Assembly (NCBI GenBank): GCA_002353525.1
Contig: DEJV01000005.1
Coordinates: 4,631 to 68,630 of the forward strand
Direction of reading: 5' to 3'
Origin: Prevotella sp. UBA2739
GTDB taxonomy: Bacteria; Bacteroidota; Bacteroidia; Bacteroidales; Bacteroidaceae
Length of the DNA: 64,000 bases
Positions 1 to 9,480 of the stretch are shown here, piece by piece (position 1 is the first letter of the stretch; every line of letters begins with the position of its first letter). Under the pieces are notes generated by a model, which saw nothing but the letters and a program-made list of their open reading frames with translations, was not told the DNA's origin and ran no database searches. The position numbers were made by a program, and so were the translations under genes.

Positions 1-1
1 C

Positions 2-2110
2 GACGACCTTGATGCACAGTTCATCAACAGCCAGCTGACTATTGTTCGTGCCATCAAGCAGGTGGGTGAGAAGATTATCAGTATGTTGGCTCAACTTGAA
101 AACTTCCAACGTAAGCTATGGCTGAAGAAGAAGTTTGTGGTGCAAAGTGACTATTGCATCACGCTCGACCGTGTGCCTGAAAAACTCTATCCTGAGATTA
201 TTGCTAACGAAGCACAGCGTAAGGAGTGGGTACGCCTGTTTGCCATTGACGAGATTAAAAGCGACCTTACTACTGAGGGCTATAGTGAGCCACTTACCAT
301 CGAGTTCTTAAAGCAGAATCCTTTCCTTGTTCTCGACACCGCTTTCTTTGATGCTAAGTTTAAGCATCAGTTAGTAAAGAGTTTGGAGAATATTGATGAG
401 CAGACGAATGGCTTGCTGATAAATTCAGATAATTACCATGCACTTCAACTGCTACAGGAGAGATATAAGAATCAATTACAATGTGTGTATATCGATCCTC
501 CTTATAATACCTCCTCGTCTGAGATAATGTACAAAAATAGTTACAAACATTCTTCCTGGCTTTCTTTGATTCATGATAGAGCATTGCTTGGCAAAAAACT
601 TCTATTAGAAGGAGGGGTTCAATGTACAGCAATAGATGATGTTGAAGAAGGACGCTTGAAACTTCTGCTGGAAGATGTTTTTGAGGGTGAAACAGCTGTA
701 GTCGCATTGAGGGTTAATCCCCATGGACGATTGGGTACCAATGGTTTTTCAATTACACATGATTATGCGTTGTTCTCTAGGAAAAATGAAAACAGCCCTT
801 TTGGTCTGTTACCAAGAGACGAAAGGCAGAATGCTCGTTATAAGGAAAGAGATGAAAAAGGGGCTTTTCTTTGGTTCCCTTTACAGAAAACAGGCTCAAA
901 TACATTTAGGAAAGATCGTCCAACAATGTTTTACCCCATATATTTGAATGAATCGACGGGCACAATGCGCATACCAGATATGTATTATGATGAATCCCGT
1001 CAAGAATATGTGACAAGAGAAGATCCTGCCAATGGAGAAATTGTTGTTTACCCAATAAAAGACGACGGGCAAGAAGGAAACTGGTATTTCGGCATTGAGC
1101 GAGCAAGAAAAGAAGTTGGTGAGTTCAAGTCTGTTAAACAAAAAGACGGGTCATATTCAATTTATGTAAAATACAGAGCAACAGAGGGATTATCGCCATT
1201 CACAATTTGGGATGATGCTAAGTATTCTGCAACCGAGCATGGTACTGCATTGTTGAAAGATATTTTTGGGAAACAAGAAACTTTTTCATACCCCAAAGCC
1301 ATTGCTGCCGTAGAAGACTGTTTGAGAGTCTCAAAAGTTAGCGCAGATAGTTCTGTTATTGATTATTTTGCAGGTTCTGGTACTACTGGTCATGCGACAA
1401 TCAACCTAAACCGTGAAGATAATGGCAAAAGAAAATTCATCCTTTGTGAGGTAAATGATTATTTTAATTCAGTTACCAAACCACGAATTGAGAAAGTTAT
1501 TTATGCTCAAGATTGGAAGGATGGAAAACCTGTTTCTCGCAACGGCATCTCCCAATGCTTCAAATACATCCGATTGGAGCAATACGAGGATACGCTGAAT
1601 AACCTTGAAATCAAGAAGCAGCAGACAGATTGGCGCGATGATGAGTTCCATGAGAGCTATATGCTCAGCTATATGCTCGACACAGAGACTCGCGACTCGC
1701 TGCTGAACTTGAAGATGTTCGTCAATCCGTTCAATATGTCACTGAAAACCACCAAAGACAATGAGTTGGTAGAGACGAAGGTGGATATGGTGGAAACCTT
1801 CAACTACCTGATTGGCTTGAACGTGGAAACGGAAGACTGGTTTGAGAATGACAACATCTGCGTTGTTCAAGGAAAGACCCATTGTGGAGGACTGAAAACG
1901 CTCATCATCTGGCGTAACTGCGAGGTGATAGACAACGAGAAACTGTGTCGCTTCTTTGAGCGCATGGATTTCCGCACTCGTGATACAGAGTTTGATCTTA
2001 TATACGTGAATGGCGACAATACTTTACCTAACTTGCGTAGAGACGAGGAGAACTGGAAAGTGGAGCTGATTGAAAAAGAATTCCAAAAGCGAATGTTTGA
2101 AGAGGATTAG
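2..2110 (+). CDS. mod: Type III restriction-modification DNA methyltransferase (Mod), 5'-truncated
   Basis: The frame is open from base 2, so the true start lies left of the window; 702 residues are visible. The protein is an adenine-specific N6 methyltransferase of the beta class: the catalytic DPPYNT motif (nt 494-511) comes before the SAM-binding FAGSG motif (nt 1367-1381), the order typical of Type III Mod subunits. The stretch between the two motifs, where target recognition lies in this family, is visibly more AT-rich than the two ends, which suggests exchange of the recognition domain. The stop is 3 bp before the ATG of the Res gene, so the two are co-transcribed. In Type III systems Mod gives specificity and methylation, and Mod with Res cuts DNA. 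I saw no simple-sequence tract in the visible part that would point to phase variation. Confidence 0.93.
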   Translation, partial: DDLDAQFINSQLTIVRAIKQVGEKIISMLAQLENFQRKLWLKKKFVVQSDYCITLDRVPEKLYPEIIANEAQRKEWVRLFAIDEIKSDLTTEGYSEPLTIEFLKQNPFLVLDTAFFDAKFKHQLVKSLENIDEQTNGLLINSDNYHALQLLQERYKNQLQCVYIDPPYNTSSSEIMYKNSYKHSSWLSLIHDRALLGKKLLLEGGVQCTAIDDVEEGRLKLLLEDVFEGETAVVALRVNPHGRLGTNGFSITHDYALFSRKNENSPFGLLPRDERQNARYKERDEKGAFLWFPLQKTGSNTFRKDRPTMFYPIYLNESTGTMRIPDMYYDESRQEYVTREDPANGEIVVYPIKDDGQEGNWYFGIERARKEVGEFKSVKQKDGSYSIYVKYRATEGLSPFTIWDDAKYSATEHGTALLKDIFGKQETFSYPKAIAAVEDCLRVSKVSADSSVIDYFAGSGTTGHATINLNREDNGKRKFILCEVNDYFNSVTKPRIEKVIYAQDWKDGKPVSRNGISQCFKYIRLEQYEDTLNNLEIKKQQTDWRDDEFHESYMLSYMLDTETRDSLLNLKMFVNPFNMSLKTTKDNELVETKVDMVETFNYLIGLNVETEDWFENDNICVVQGKTHCGGLKTLIIWRNCEVIDNEKLCRFFERMDFRTRDTEFDLIYVNGDNTLPNLRRDEENWKVELIEKEFQKRMFEED

Positions 2111-2113
2111 ACC

Positions 2114-5100
2114 ATGCCAAGAGGAAGAAGACAAACAACAAGACCTGCACGCCTACAAGAAGCTCTGGTCTTGCATAAATACATCCTGCACCTGTTGGGA
2201 TGCAAGGACTTAGAGGCTTTGAGCCAAGACTTGAAGGATCCTGCACTGGAGGGTGTTGATGACGAAGGAACGTCACACATTTTCTATGCACTGAAGATGC
2301 ACATGTATGACTATGAAATCAAGGAGGAAAAACTCTATGAGTATGACCGCAACATAGTGAAGCATACAAAAGAGATAAACGAACGGCGAGAAGAAAAGAT
2401 AACGTGGAAGTATTACCAGTACCTGGCTCTGCTCTTCACTGAAATATATCTCGACCGCTTTTTCTCGGACAAGCAACGTCTGCTTGATGACATCAATACG
2501 TTCCTGGTGCATGACTTCAACCAGCGCACAGAAACTTGGCACGACATGCCAATGTTCACTGAAGACGACCTGAACAAGGTGGCGTTTTGGGCTGCAACAG
2601 GTTCGGGTAAAACGCTGATGATGCATGTAAACATCAAGCAGTATCTGTATTATGCAGAGAAACATAATGCCAAGAAGTTGAACCGCATCATGATTCTGAC
2701 ACCTAACGAGGGTTTGTCAAAACAACACATTGACGAACTACATAAATCAAACTTTGATGCACAGCTTTTTGCAAAGCAAGGTCGTGGCGGTTTCTTTGAA
2801 GGTCAGACCATTGATGTGATTGACATCAACAAACTGGCAGAGCAGGATGGCGACAAGACGGTAGCAGTGGATAGCTTCGAGGGCAACAATCTGGTTCTTG
2901 TTGACGAAGGACATAAAGGTAGCGGCGGCGAAGTGTGGAAAGGCTATCGAAATAAACTGACTCAGGAGGGTTTCTCATTTGAGTATTCGGCAACCTTCGG
3001 ACAGGCTATTGCCGCACAAACGGGAGCCAACCGCAAGAGCTTGCTGGAAGAATATGGTAAGGCTACACTCTTTGACTACAGTTACCGCTACTTCTATAAT
3101 GATGGTTATGGCAAAGACTACCGTATCATGAATATGGCAACAGTGGAGAACGAGGAACTACTGAATATGTATCTGACAGCCTATTTGTTGTGCCTCTATG
3201 AGCAGACACTGGCTTTTGATGGTGATACAAACATTAAAAACAAGTTCCTCATTGCTCGTCCGTTAGGCATCTTTGTGGGTAGCTCAGTGAATGCCGTTCG
3301 TACTGAAGGTGGACGTAAGGTGAGTGATGTAGTGAAGATACTCCTTTTCCTCCAAGACTTCATCAATAAACCTTCGGAGTTTAGCAGCTACATCAAGCGT
3401 CTGCTTAATCCTAATGATGGTATCAAGAATCCACGTGGCTATTCGTTGTTTGCCAACAATTTCTTATTGACAAAACAAGGATTGAAACTTGGTGAGGAAG
3501 ATGCCTTCGCAGCCCAGACATATCATAAAATAATTGAAAGGTTATTCCACAGCAGTGTACCCAATGCCCATCTGCATATAGACAAGCAGAAAGGTGGTGA
3601 CGGCGAAATAGGTTTGCGCGTAGGAAATGCTCCTTATTTCGGAGTTATCAATGTGGGTGACAGTGATACACTTATCAAACTGTGCGAGTCAAACGACCTG
3701 AACTGCGAGACGCATGAGTTTGGTAACAAATCCCTGTTTTCTCACATTAATGATGAAGACTCTACCATCAACATCCTTATCGGTTCCAAGAAATTCAGTG
3801 AAGGATGGAGTAGCTGGCGTGTTAGCGCGATGGGACTGATGAACGTGGGTCGTAGTGAAGGCTCGGAAATTATCCAGCTCTTTGGTCGTGGTGTGCGTTT
3901 GAAAGGCTATAAGTATTCTTTGAAGCGAAGTACGGCACTCGATAGCAGCTATAATCCGGGCAATCTGCCAAAGGGATTACGAGAGATAGAAACGCTGAAT
4001 ATCTTTGGTGTAAGGGCTGACTATATGGACACCTTCAGGAAATATCTGGAAGATGAAGGATTACCTGCCAATGAAGAAGCATACACCCCTGTTAGTATTC
4101 CAACCGTTAACTTACTTGGTGAAACTAAATTAAAAGTGGTTCGCCTGAAAGAAGGTTACGACTTCAAGAAAACGGTAGTGGTACATCCTGAAGATTGCAT
4201 GGATAAAGTGTGTGTCAAGGTGGACTGGTTACCAAAAGTTGATGCTTTGTGGAGCAAAAAGGCTGGTGTGGAAGAGGGGGCTGTAAAGCCTAAAGGCAAA
4301 TTGCGCTCAAATCATCTTGCGCTGCTCAATTGGAATAAGATATTCTTTGCCATTGAGCAGATGAAAAATGAACGTAGCTGGTGGAACATGGAACTGAGCA
4401 TGGAAACATTGCAACGTTTAATGCAGTCTTCAGACTGGTATGAACTGTTCATTCAAGAAGACGACCTCAAGCCAAAAGACTTCGGTAGTGATGTGTCTCG
4501 ATGGGAGGAGATTGCCATCGCATTGCTACGAGCATACATTGATCGTGCCTACAAGATGAGCAAAGGGAAATGGGAGTCAAAGTATATGGAGACGGTCTAT
4601 TTGTCGCCCAACGATCCAAACTTCTTTGAAGAATATACTGTTGAAGTCCGCAATGACAAGCAGGAGTGGATTGACAAACTGCATGAACTGCGCGAACAGG
4701 TATTGTCAGGTAACTTGGAGCGTGACTTCTCTATATCCGGACCTTGGATTACATCACTCCGTTTCGACCAGCATCTTTTCTATCCATTGCTTTGCCTACA
4801 AGACAGGGACGATCATGGTAAGAAGCAACTAGTGGATGAAAACACCAACGAGCCATTGATAAAGATTTCTCCCGTAGCTCTTAACCCAGGAGAAAAGCGA
4901 TTCGTGTCAGATGTAAGAAAATTCTTTGATGACAATAGGAATGGAATGCTTGCGGGTAAGGACATATACCTTCTCAGAAACGAGAGCCGTAAAGGCATTG
5001 GCTTCTTCGAAGCAAGTGGATTCTACCCAGACTTCATCCTTTGGGTAAACGATGGGGAGCATCAGCATGTCACATTCATTGATCCTAAAGGTATTCGTAA

Positions 5101-5332
5101 CCTAAAAGGACTGCAAGACCCCAAGATCCAGCTTTACAAAACGCTGAAGGAAGAAGTGGAACCAACGCTTCATGATGCAGACATCACTCTCGATAGTTAT
5201 ATTCTCTCGAACACAGCATATCAAGACGTGAATTTCTGGGGAACGCGCCCTGAATTTGCAGAGAACCATGTATTATTTGATGAAGATGATAAATATATTA
5301 GCACTTTGTTTAATCGCATCGTATTGCATTAG
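2114..5332 (+). CDS. res: Type III restriction enzyme, Res (helicase/endonuclease) subunit
   Basis: A 1072-residue ATP-dependent translocase and nuclease that acts with the preceding Mod. Seen in the sequence: Walker A GSGKT at residues 163-167, a DEAD/H-like motif DEGH at 264-267, a helicase motif VI (QLFGRGVR) in the second RecA-like domain, and a C-terminal PD-(D/E)XK nuclease with PDF at about 972-974 and D-P-K at about 990-992. All catalytic motifs appear intact and the length is usual for Type III Res, so the system is probably functional if the missing 5' end of mod is intact. The ATG is 3 bp after the mod stop. A GC-rich inverted repeat follows the stop. Confidence 0.95.
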   Translation: MPRGRRQTTRPARLQEALVLHKYILHLLGCKDLEALSQDLKDPALEGVDDEGTSHIFYALKMHMYDYEIKEEKLYEYDRNIVKHTKEINERREEKITWKYYQYLALLFTEIYLDRFFSDKQRLLDDINTFLVHDFNQRTETWHDMPMFTEDDLNKVAFWAATGSGKTLMMHVNIKQYLYYAEKHNAKKLNRIMILTPNEGLSKQHIDELHKSNFDAQLFAKQGRGGFFEGQTIDVIDINKLAEQDGDKTVAVDSFEGNNLVLVDEGHKGSGGEVWKGYRNKLTQEGFSFEYSATFGQAIAAQTGANRKSLLEEYGKATLFDYSYRYFYNDGYGKDYRIMNMATVENEELLNMYLTAYLLCLYEQTLAFDGDTNIKNKFLIARPLGIFVGSSVNAVRTEGGRKVSDVVKILLFLQDFINKPSEFSSYIKRLLNPNDGIKNPRGYSLFANNFLLTKQGLKLGEEDAFAAQTYHKIIERLFHSSVPNAHLHIDKQKGGDGEIGLRVGNAPYFGVINVGDSDTLIKLCESNDLNCETHEFGNKSLFSHINDEDSTINILIGSKKFSEGWSSWRVSAMGLMNVGRSEGSEIIQLFGRGVRLKGYKYSLKRSTALDSSYNPGNLPKGLREIETLNIFGVRADYMDTFRKYLEDEGLPANEEAYTPVSIPTVNLLGETKLKVVRLKEGYDFKKTVVVHPEDCMDKVCVKVDWLPKVDALWSKKAGVEEGAVKPKGKLRSNHLALLNWNKIFFAIEQMKNERSWWNMELSMETLQRLMQSSDWYELFIQEDDLKPKDFGSDVSRWEEIAIALLRAYIDRAYKMSKGKWESKYMETVYLSPNDPNFFEEYTVEVRNDKQEWIDKLHELREQVLSGNLERDFSISGPWITSLRFDQHLFYPLLCLQDRDDHGKKQLVDENTNEPLIKISPVALNPGEKRFVSDVRKFFDDNRNGMLAGKDIYLLRNESRKGIGFFEASGFYPDFILWVNDGEHQHVTFIDPKGIRNLKGLQDPKIQLYKTLKEEVEPTLHDADITLDSYILSNTAYQDVNFWGTRPEFAENHVLFDEDDKYISTLFNRIVLH

Positions 5333-5341
5333 AACTCAACA

Positions 5342-5381
5342 AGCCCCCAGCTGATTCTAGCTTCTATAATCTGCGGGGGCT
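5342..5381 (+). terminator. Inverted repeat after res, probable terminator
   Basis: AGCCCCC (5342-5348) pairs with GGGGGCT (5375-5381), and CAG/CTG extends the stem past one bulge. It starts 9 bp after the res stop. No clear T-run follows, so the strength is uncertain. The next 180 bp up to the promoter at 5565 hold only a small ACGAC/GTCGT hairpin. Confidence 0.5.
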
Positions 5382-5564
5382 GTTCTCAAAACACATCAGC
5401 TCAGCCGGCATTTACAAAAAAGTGAGAAGTTCAAATGACAAGTAGGAGGTCGCGTGTTTGAATTGTCTTTATATCAAAAAAAATCACATGTTACATAAAT
5501 AGGATAAAAAAATAAGGATTTCATTACTCCCACGACTGATGGTCGTTATTTTCTTCTCAGATTC

Positions 5565-5596
5565 TTTGCCGCAACAGAAAAATTTCTTTACCTTTG
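5565..5596 (+). promoter_or_regulatory. Bacteroidetes-type promoter of the OMP gene
   Basis: TTTG at 5565-5568, a 20-bp spacer, then TACCTTTG at 5589-5596 match the Bacteroidetes consensus TTTG-N19-21-TAnnTTTG. The ATG is at 5631, giving a leader of about 30 nt. Confidence 0.8.
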
Positions 5597-5630
5597 CTGC
5601 CACTTACAAACCAATAAAAAAGAAAAACGA

Positions 5631-6407
5631 ATGAAAAAAGGATTTATCATGGCCGCTCTCATGCTAATGGCATTAGCAGCCAACGCACAAAAGAAATGGA
5701 CTGTTACACCGCAAGTGGGCATCAACCTCTCTGACCTGCAGGGCAGCGACGCGCCCGACTGCATGAAAACCACAGTAGGATTCATCGGCGGTGCCGAGGT
5801 GGAATATCGTCCTACATCGTTGTTCGGTGTGTCCATCGGTGCATTTTATTCAGTGAAGGGATGCAAGACGGACGAGACGATGACCTTCCGTTTCGGTATG
5901 ACGAAAAGCGACGGAACAAAAATAGAAACGCTGAGCACAAACGAACACGTCAACAAATATGAACTTCGCTACCTGAGCTTCCCGCTGATGATGAACTTTC
6001 ACGTTTGGAAGGGACTGACGGTGAAGGGCGGTATTCAATATAGTAACATAATGGCAGCCAGAATAAAGGGGAAGACATGGGGGTTCATCGGCGATCAACC
6101 TGAGATAGGTATCAGCGGAGGACTGTCTCACCCCGAACAGGTCGGTATGTATCAGGGCGTTGGGGCTCCCGAGCCAACATCGGAGGACATGGTGAATCCG
6201 CAACGTATCGATAAAGACATCAACACTGGCGTGAAGGGCAGCTTCCACAAAATGGAATGGGCCATTCCCCTGGGCGTGTCGTATGAATATAAGAATGTGG
6301 TACTGGATGTGCGCTATATGATCGGGCTGAGCAAGGTACCTCGCCACAGCCGTGAGGACCGTGTTCACAACAGCTGCACCAGCATTACCCTGGGAGTCAG
6401 ACTATAA
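5631..6407 (+). CDS. Outer-membrane beta-barrel protein (PorT/OMP_b-brl_2-like)
   Basis: 258 residues. The first 19 form a signal peptide (basic start, Leu/Ala/Met core, cleavage after ANA). The rest alternates short beta-strand-like segments with Gly/Asn turns (VGINLSDL, VGFIGGAEVEYRP, LGVSYEYKNVVLDVRYMIGLS) and ends ITLGVRL with a hydrophobic terminal strand, as in the outer membrane beta-barrel domain common in Bacteroidetes. It is probably an outer-membrane protein of unknown substrate. It stands alone behind its own promoter. The family assignment comes from the pattern of the whole chain, not from a diagnostic motif. Confidence 0.8.
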   Translation: MKKGFIMAALMLMALAANAQKKWTVTPQVGINLSDLQGSDAPDCMKTTVGFIGGAEVEYRPTSLFGVSIGAFYSVKGCKTDETMTFRFGMTKSDGTKIETLSTNEHVNKYELRYLSFPLMMNFHVWKGLTVKGGIQYSNIMAARIKGKTWGFIGDQPEIGISGGLSHPEQVGMYQGVGAPEPTSEDMVNPQRIDKDINTGVKGSFHKMEWAIPLGVSYEYKNVVLDVRYMIGLSKVPRHSREDRVHNSCTSITLGVRL

Positions 6408-6610
6408 TTGATAATTGACAATTGATAATTGATAATTAGCCTGACGGACCATAGCGAATTGAGGATTGAGAATTTTTCAACCACGAATTGTTCGAATTGT
6501 ACGAATGTTCTTTGGTTCTAAATCATAGCGCGAAGCACCTTCGGTGCCACGAATTGTTCGAACTTTGGCGAATTTTCAATCCTCCATCCTCAATTCTCAA
6601 TCCTCAATCC
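6408..6610. repeat. Repeat-rich gap: TTGATAATTG and CACGAATTG families
   Basis: Directly after the OMP stop lie tandem copies of TTGATAATTGACAATTGATA. Then come CACGAATTGTTCGAA units (about 6482 and 6550) and CCTCAATTCTCAATCCTCAA pyrimidine-rich copies running into the stop of the next gene. Members of the first family recur at about 7383-7411, 29846-29872, 33341-33442, 37559-37592 and 50612-50640. No gene is visible here. Confidence 0.8.
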
Positions 6611-7363
6611 TCAATTTTTAACCGGGAAAGTGAAGTAGGTGTCGGGGAAGGGCTCGTTGCGCAGCGTGAAGTGCCACCACTCCTCGTCGAGGGGCTTGAA
6701 GCCGTGGCGCATCATGGCTTGTCGGAGCGTCATGCGGTTGGCAAACTGCTCGGCGGTGATGCCCTCTGTGGGCACATACTGTTGGGTGTCGGGATTGCCA
6801 CCAAAGTCGGGATGCGACTGCTGCCCGAAGAAGTCGAACGTGCCGCCCATGTCGAGTTCCTTCTCCGTTGTCATGTCGAAGAGCGTCAGGTCGACAGTCG
6901 AACCGCGCGTATGGCCGCTTTTCTCAGCGATATAGCCTTGTGGAAAGAGCACATGCTTGTCGAGCTCGGGATAGAAGTAAGGCTTCATCAGCGTATCGTT
7001 CACATCCTCGGCCCAGCGCACGAAGTGGTCTACAGCCTTCTGCGGACGGTAGGCATCATAAATCTTCAGGCGATAGCCCATCCGCTTCACGTCGTCGCTC
7101 ACCGCACGCAGACTGTCGGCAGCCTCGCGCGTAAGCAGGGCCGTGGGTTGCTCATAACCGTCGATGCGCGAGCCCACAAAGTTGTAGGTGCCGAAATACC
7201 TGATTTCCAGAATCGCATCGGGCACCACATCGGTAATCACCACAAAGTGCTCCCTGCCATCGCCAGTAGCCACTTGCAGACGACTACCCTGGCAGCGGTC
7301 AATGGCAATAGCTGCTGCTAATGCCGCCACCGCCACAAGGATCCAAAACAATACTTTCCTCAT
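6611..7363 (-). CDS. D-alanyl-D-alanine dipeptidase (VanX/DdpX family, M15D)
   Basis: A 250-residue zinc peptidase predicted to hydrolyse D-Ala-D-Ala. Seen: an N-terminal hydrophobic segment (residues 5-21) that anchors or exports it, YDAYRPQ with the family Arg at 106, SGHTRGSTVDL with zinc ligands His151 and Asp158, and EEWWHF with catalytic Glu228 and ligand His231. All active-site residues expected for VanX-type dipeptidases are present. No vanH, vanA or ddpBCDF neighbours exist, so a role in periplasmic peptidoglycan turnover or dipeptide scavenging is more likely than glycopeptide resistance (inference). The neighbouring DUF3298 lipoprotein gene lies just upstream on the same strand. 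Confidence 0.9.
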   Translation of the reverse strand: MRKVLFWILVAVAALAAAIAIDRCQGSRLQVATGDGREHFVVITDVVPDAILEIRYFGTYNFVGSRIDGYEQPTALLTREAADSLRAVSDDVKRMGYRLKIYDAYRPQKAVDHFVRWAEDVNDTLMKPYFYPELDKHVLFPQGYIAEKSGHTRGSTVDLTLFDMTTEKELDMGGTFDFFGQQSHPDFGGNPDTQQYVPTEGITAEQFANRMTLRQAMMRHGFKPLDEEWWHFTLRNEPFPDTYFTFPVKN

Positions 7364-7405
7364 GATGTCTTCATTTTCTAATGATCAATTATCAATTGTC
7401 AATTA

Positions 7406-8284
7406 TCAATTGATAAGTTGCTTGCCGGTGTTGTTCATCATGGCTTTCGCTTTGTTGTAGGGGATGACGAACGAGGGCATGCCGGCAGCATAAGGAGCAA
7501 TCTCGTATTGCTGGTAGGTGACGATGATGCCATCTTTGCCGAAGATGGGTGGTGTGACAGGCATGGGCAGCAGATAGGTCTCAGTGAGGGTGAGGTTGGA
7601 CGCCAGTTCTTCGTCGGTCTTCACCTCGAAATACTCTTTCAGTCCGTCACGAAGTACGGTCTGCATCTTTCCACTGCTGAACAAATCCCAGCCGACGCGA
7701 CGACCGTCGCTCTTGCGGAACGTCATGCCCGATCCTACAGCTCCACCATGAGCTCCGCCACCATTCTCGTAACTATTGAAGAGGTAGGTGACTACGCGCT
7801 CGGTCTCATAGTCTTTAGTAATCTTGGTGCTTGAGGCCAGTTCGGGAATCTCGGGCATACCGTCTTGCTTCATCTCGTTGTACATGGCCTGGAACTCCTT
7901 CACCTTCAGATCGAAATAGTAGTCGGCCATCTTGTCACCGTCGGCGAGGTCGCCACTGTAGGAACCTTGTTTCGTGTCCTCCTCACCTCCGCCGTAGGTA
8001 GAGCCAAGCGACTCGCTGATGTACTCGCGGATAGCGTTGACAAGCGTGGCGTTACCACCTTCGGGGAAATCGATGGTCAGGTCAAACTCGCCTGCATCAT
8101 TCTTCAGGCTTTTGGCAATCTTCTTGGTAGTAAGCTTATCGGTCTGAGACTTTTCTGTAGGTGCAACAACAGTTGTTGAGTCGGCATCTGCCGAAGAGAC
8201 GGTTGCTGCTTGCTTTTTGTTGCAACTGGTCAGGATAAGTGCTGCCAGAGCAAACATTGTCATGAGAAATCTGTAGTTCTTCAT
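7406..8284 (-). CDS. DUF3298 (RsiV-like) domain lipoprotein
   Basis: 292 residues. The lipobox LTSC places the lipid-modified Cys at 21, so it is probably a membrane lipoprotein. The middle and C-terminal part matches the DUF3298/RsiV fold: a GGAHGG loop, a stretch reading GWDLFSSGKMQTVLRDGLKE, and a closing Y-x-Q-Y-E-I-A-P-Y-A-A-G motif. In other bacteria such domains occur in anti-sigma factor RsiV and in envelope proteins of unknown role; no sigma factor gene is beside this one. It has its own good promoter (8355-8386). The stop overlaps a TTGATAATTG-family repeat that separates it from the dipeptidase gene. Confidence 0.8.
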   Translation of the reverse strand: MKNYRFLMTMFALAALILTSCNKKQAATVSSADADSTTVVAPTEKSQTDKLTTKKIAKSLKNDAGEFDLTIDFPEGGNATLVNAIREYISESLGSTYGGGEEDTKQGSYSGDLADGDKMADYYFDLKVKEFQAMYNEMKQDGMPEIPELASSTKITKDYETERVVTYLFNSYENGGGAHGGAVGSGMTFRKSDGRRVGWDLFSSGKMQTVLRDGLKEYFEVKTDEELASNLTLTETYLLPMPVTPPIFGKDGIIVTYQQYEIAPYAAGMPSFVIPYNKAKAMMNNTGKQLIN

Positions 8285-8354
8285 TTTGTTCTATTTTTAA
8301 TTCATCAAAAAGAGAGAGATTCGACGAGTCACTCCCTCCATTTTCCACTGTTTG

Positions 8355-8386
8355 CAAAAGTATACATTATTCTTTATCCAGCCAAA
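8355..8386 (-). promoter_or_regulatory. Promoter of the DUF3298 gene
   Basis: On the minus strand TTTG (8386-8383), a 20-bp spacer, then TACTTTTG (8362-8355), about 70 bp before the ATG. It is a full match to the Bacteroidetes consensus. Confidence 0.8.
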
Positions 8387-8664
8387 TTATCAGGAAGGAA
8401 AATGAGAAATAGAACCGATACCTGAGCCACTCTGGCGATGTTCCCGATATTACAATTATTATTAAAAAACATCCAATTTGATTCCATTTTATTTTTTCTA
8501 TATTTGCAAAAGTATCAATAAATGAATAACTTAATAACTAATCATATGGATATTTTTTAAAGATTCTATTGTTATTATAACGTGAGTTCGACGAATTCAG
8601 AATAATGCAAGTTGTGTGTCAGAAAATAGGAGGAACAACCGTTTTTTAATGCGGCACGACTTTC
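8387..8664. other. Non-coding gap with a plus-strand promoter-like site and a repeat copy
   Basis: A plus-strand TTTG (8477-8480), 18-bp spacer and TATATTTG (8499-8506) precede an ATG at 8522 that opens only a 12-codon frame ending in TAA. This may be a relic of a lost gene start. Copy 1 of a 57-bp duplicated sequence lies at 8581-8637. No gene is supported. Confidence 0.5.
8581..8637 (+). repeat. 57-bp dispersed repeat, copy 1
   Basis: It starts CGTGAGTTCGACGAATTCAG and matches 10225-10281 at 52 of 57 positions by eye. The similarity begins and ends sharply, as expected for a mobile or duplicated module. Confidence 0.8.
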
Positions 8665-9480
8665 CTATGCCTTCTGCAAAGTTTTCTTTTTTATGTTCAC
8701 CAACGAAGCAATCATAAACACGATGCAGAACAATGTAATGATTATAACGCGAGTCTGAAACAAAATGTCAAGACTGGTGCTGTCGTCAGGCCTCAGCCAG
8801 TCAGCAAGACATGAAGCTGTATTGTTGACCATATGCATTAAGAAACATGCCACGACATTACGGCTCCGATAGTACACCCAACCATACAACAAACCATTGA
8901 GAAAGGCTATGACTATCAGACTGGGATAAAAGTGCAGCACACCAAAAAGCAACGATGACAACACTATTGCGAGAGCTGCGTTGGGCTTCCAACGGAGAAG
9001 ATATTCCTCGACACCACCACGCATAACCAGTTCTTCGGCAAACGGCGCCAGCAAGCATATACCGACAATCGAAGCTACGCTTAGCGCACTATCAGAAGTG
9101 GCAGTGGCATAGTCGCCGAAATCAAGGATAGCAACGAAAAGGTTAATCGGAAGTATAGCCGAAAGTTCCAATATCAATATCCATAAAAACAACCCTTTGT
9201 CAAAAGATGCCATAGCCGTCCTACAGCAAGATTTGTTGATATTGGTATATCCCTTTTTAATGAATAGTAATATTATGAGCAGGTTTCCCAATATAAGAAT
9301 GGCGTCGTCAAGGACACTGTTTTTTAAAATTAGCTCAAAAGAAACACTCCTTCCGAATAAATAATTTTCCGACAAAAAAGAAATCAGATACACGCCAAGA
9401 GGGGTAGCTATTAGAACTATTGAAACATAAAATAGGTAAAATTTTATGACGTTCAGCAAATTGGAGTTTCGACTTTTCAT
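8665..9480 (-). CDS. CPBP family intramembrane metalloprotease
   Basis: A 271-residue multi-pass membrane protein with about seven hydrophobic segments. It carries the CPBP (CAAX protease / bacteriocin-processing, Abi) motifs: motif 1 EELVMRGG with Glu149-Glu150 and Arg154, motif 2 FGVLHF with His183, and motif 3 around HMVNN with His216 and Asn220. In this family these residues bind zinc and catalyse cleavage inside the membrane. The substrate is unknown; relatives act in peptide maturation, immunity to bacteriocins, or prenyl-protein processing. The surrounding DNA is strikingly AT-rich and no peptide precursor gene is evident next to it. The ATG at 9480 follows a very AT-rich leader. Confidence 0.88.
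   Translation of the reverse strand: MKSRNSNLLNVIKFYLFYVSIVLIATPLGVYLISFLSENYLFGRSVSFELILKNSVLDDAILILGNLLIILLFIKKGYTNINKSCCRTAMASFDKGLFLWILILELSAILPINLFVAILDFGDYATATSDSALSVASIVGICLLAPFAEELVMRGGVEEYLLRWKPNAALAIVLSSLLFGVLHFYPSLIVIAFLNGLLYGWVYYRSRNVVACFLMHMVNNTASCLADWLRPDDSTSLDILFQTRVIIITLFCIVFMIASLVNIKKKTLQKA

Noticed and set aside
6611..7363. Vancomycin-resistance vanX
   Set aside because: The enzyme family fits, but there are no vanH/vanA/vanR neighbours; a housekeeping or scavenging dipeptidase is more likely.
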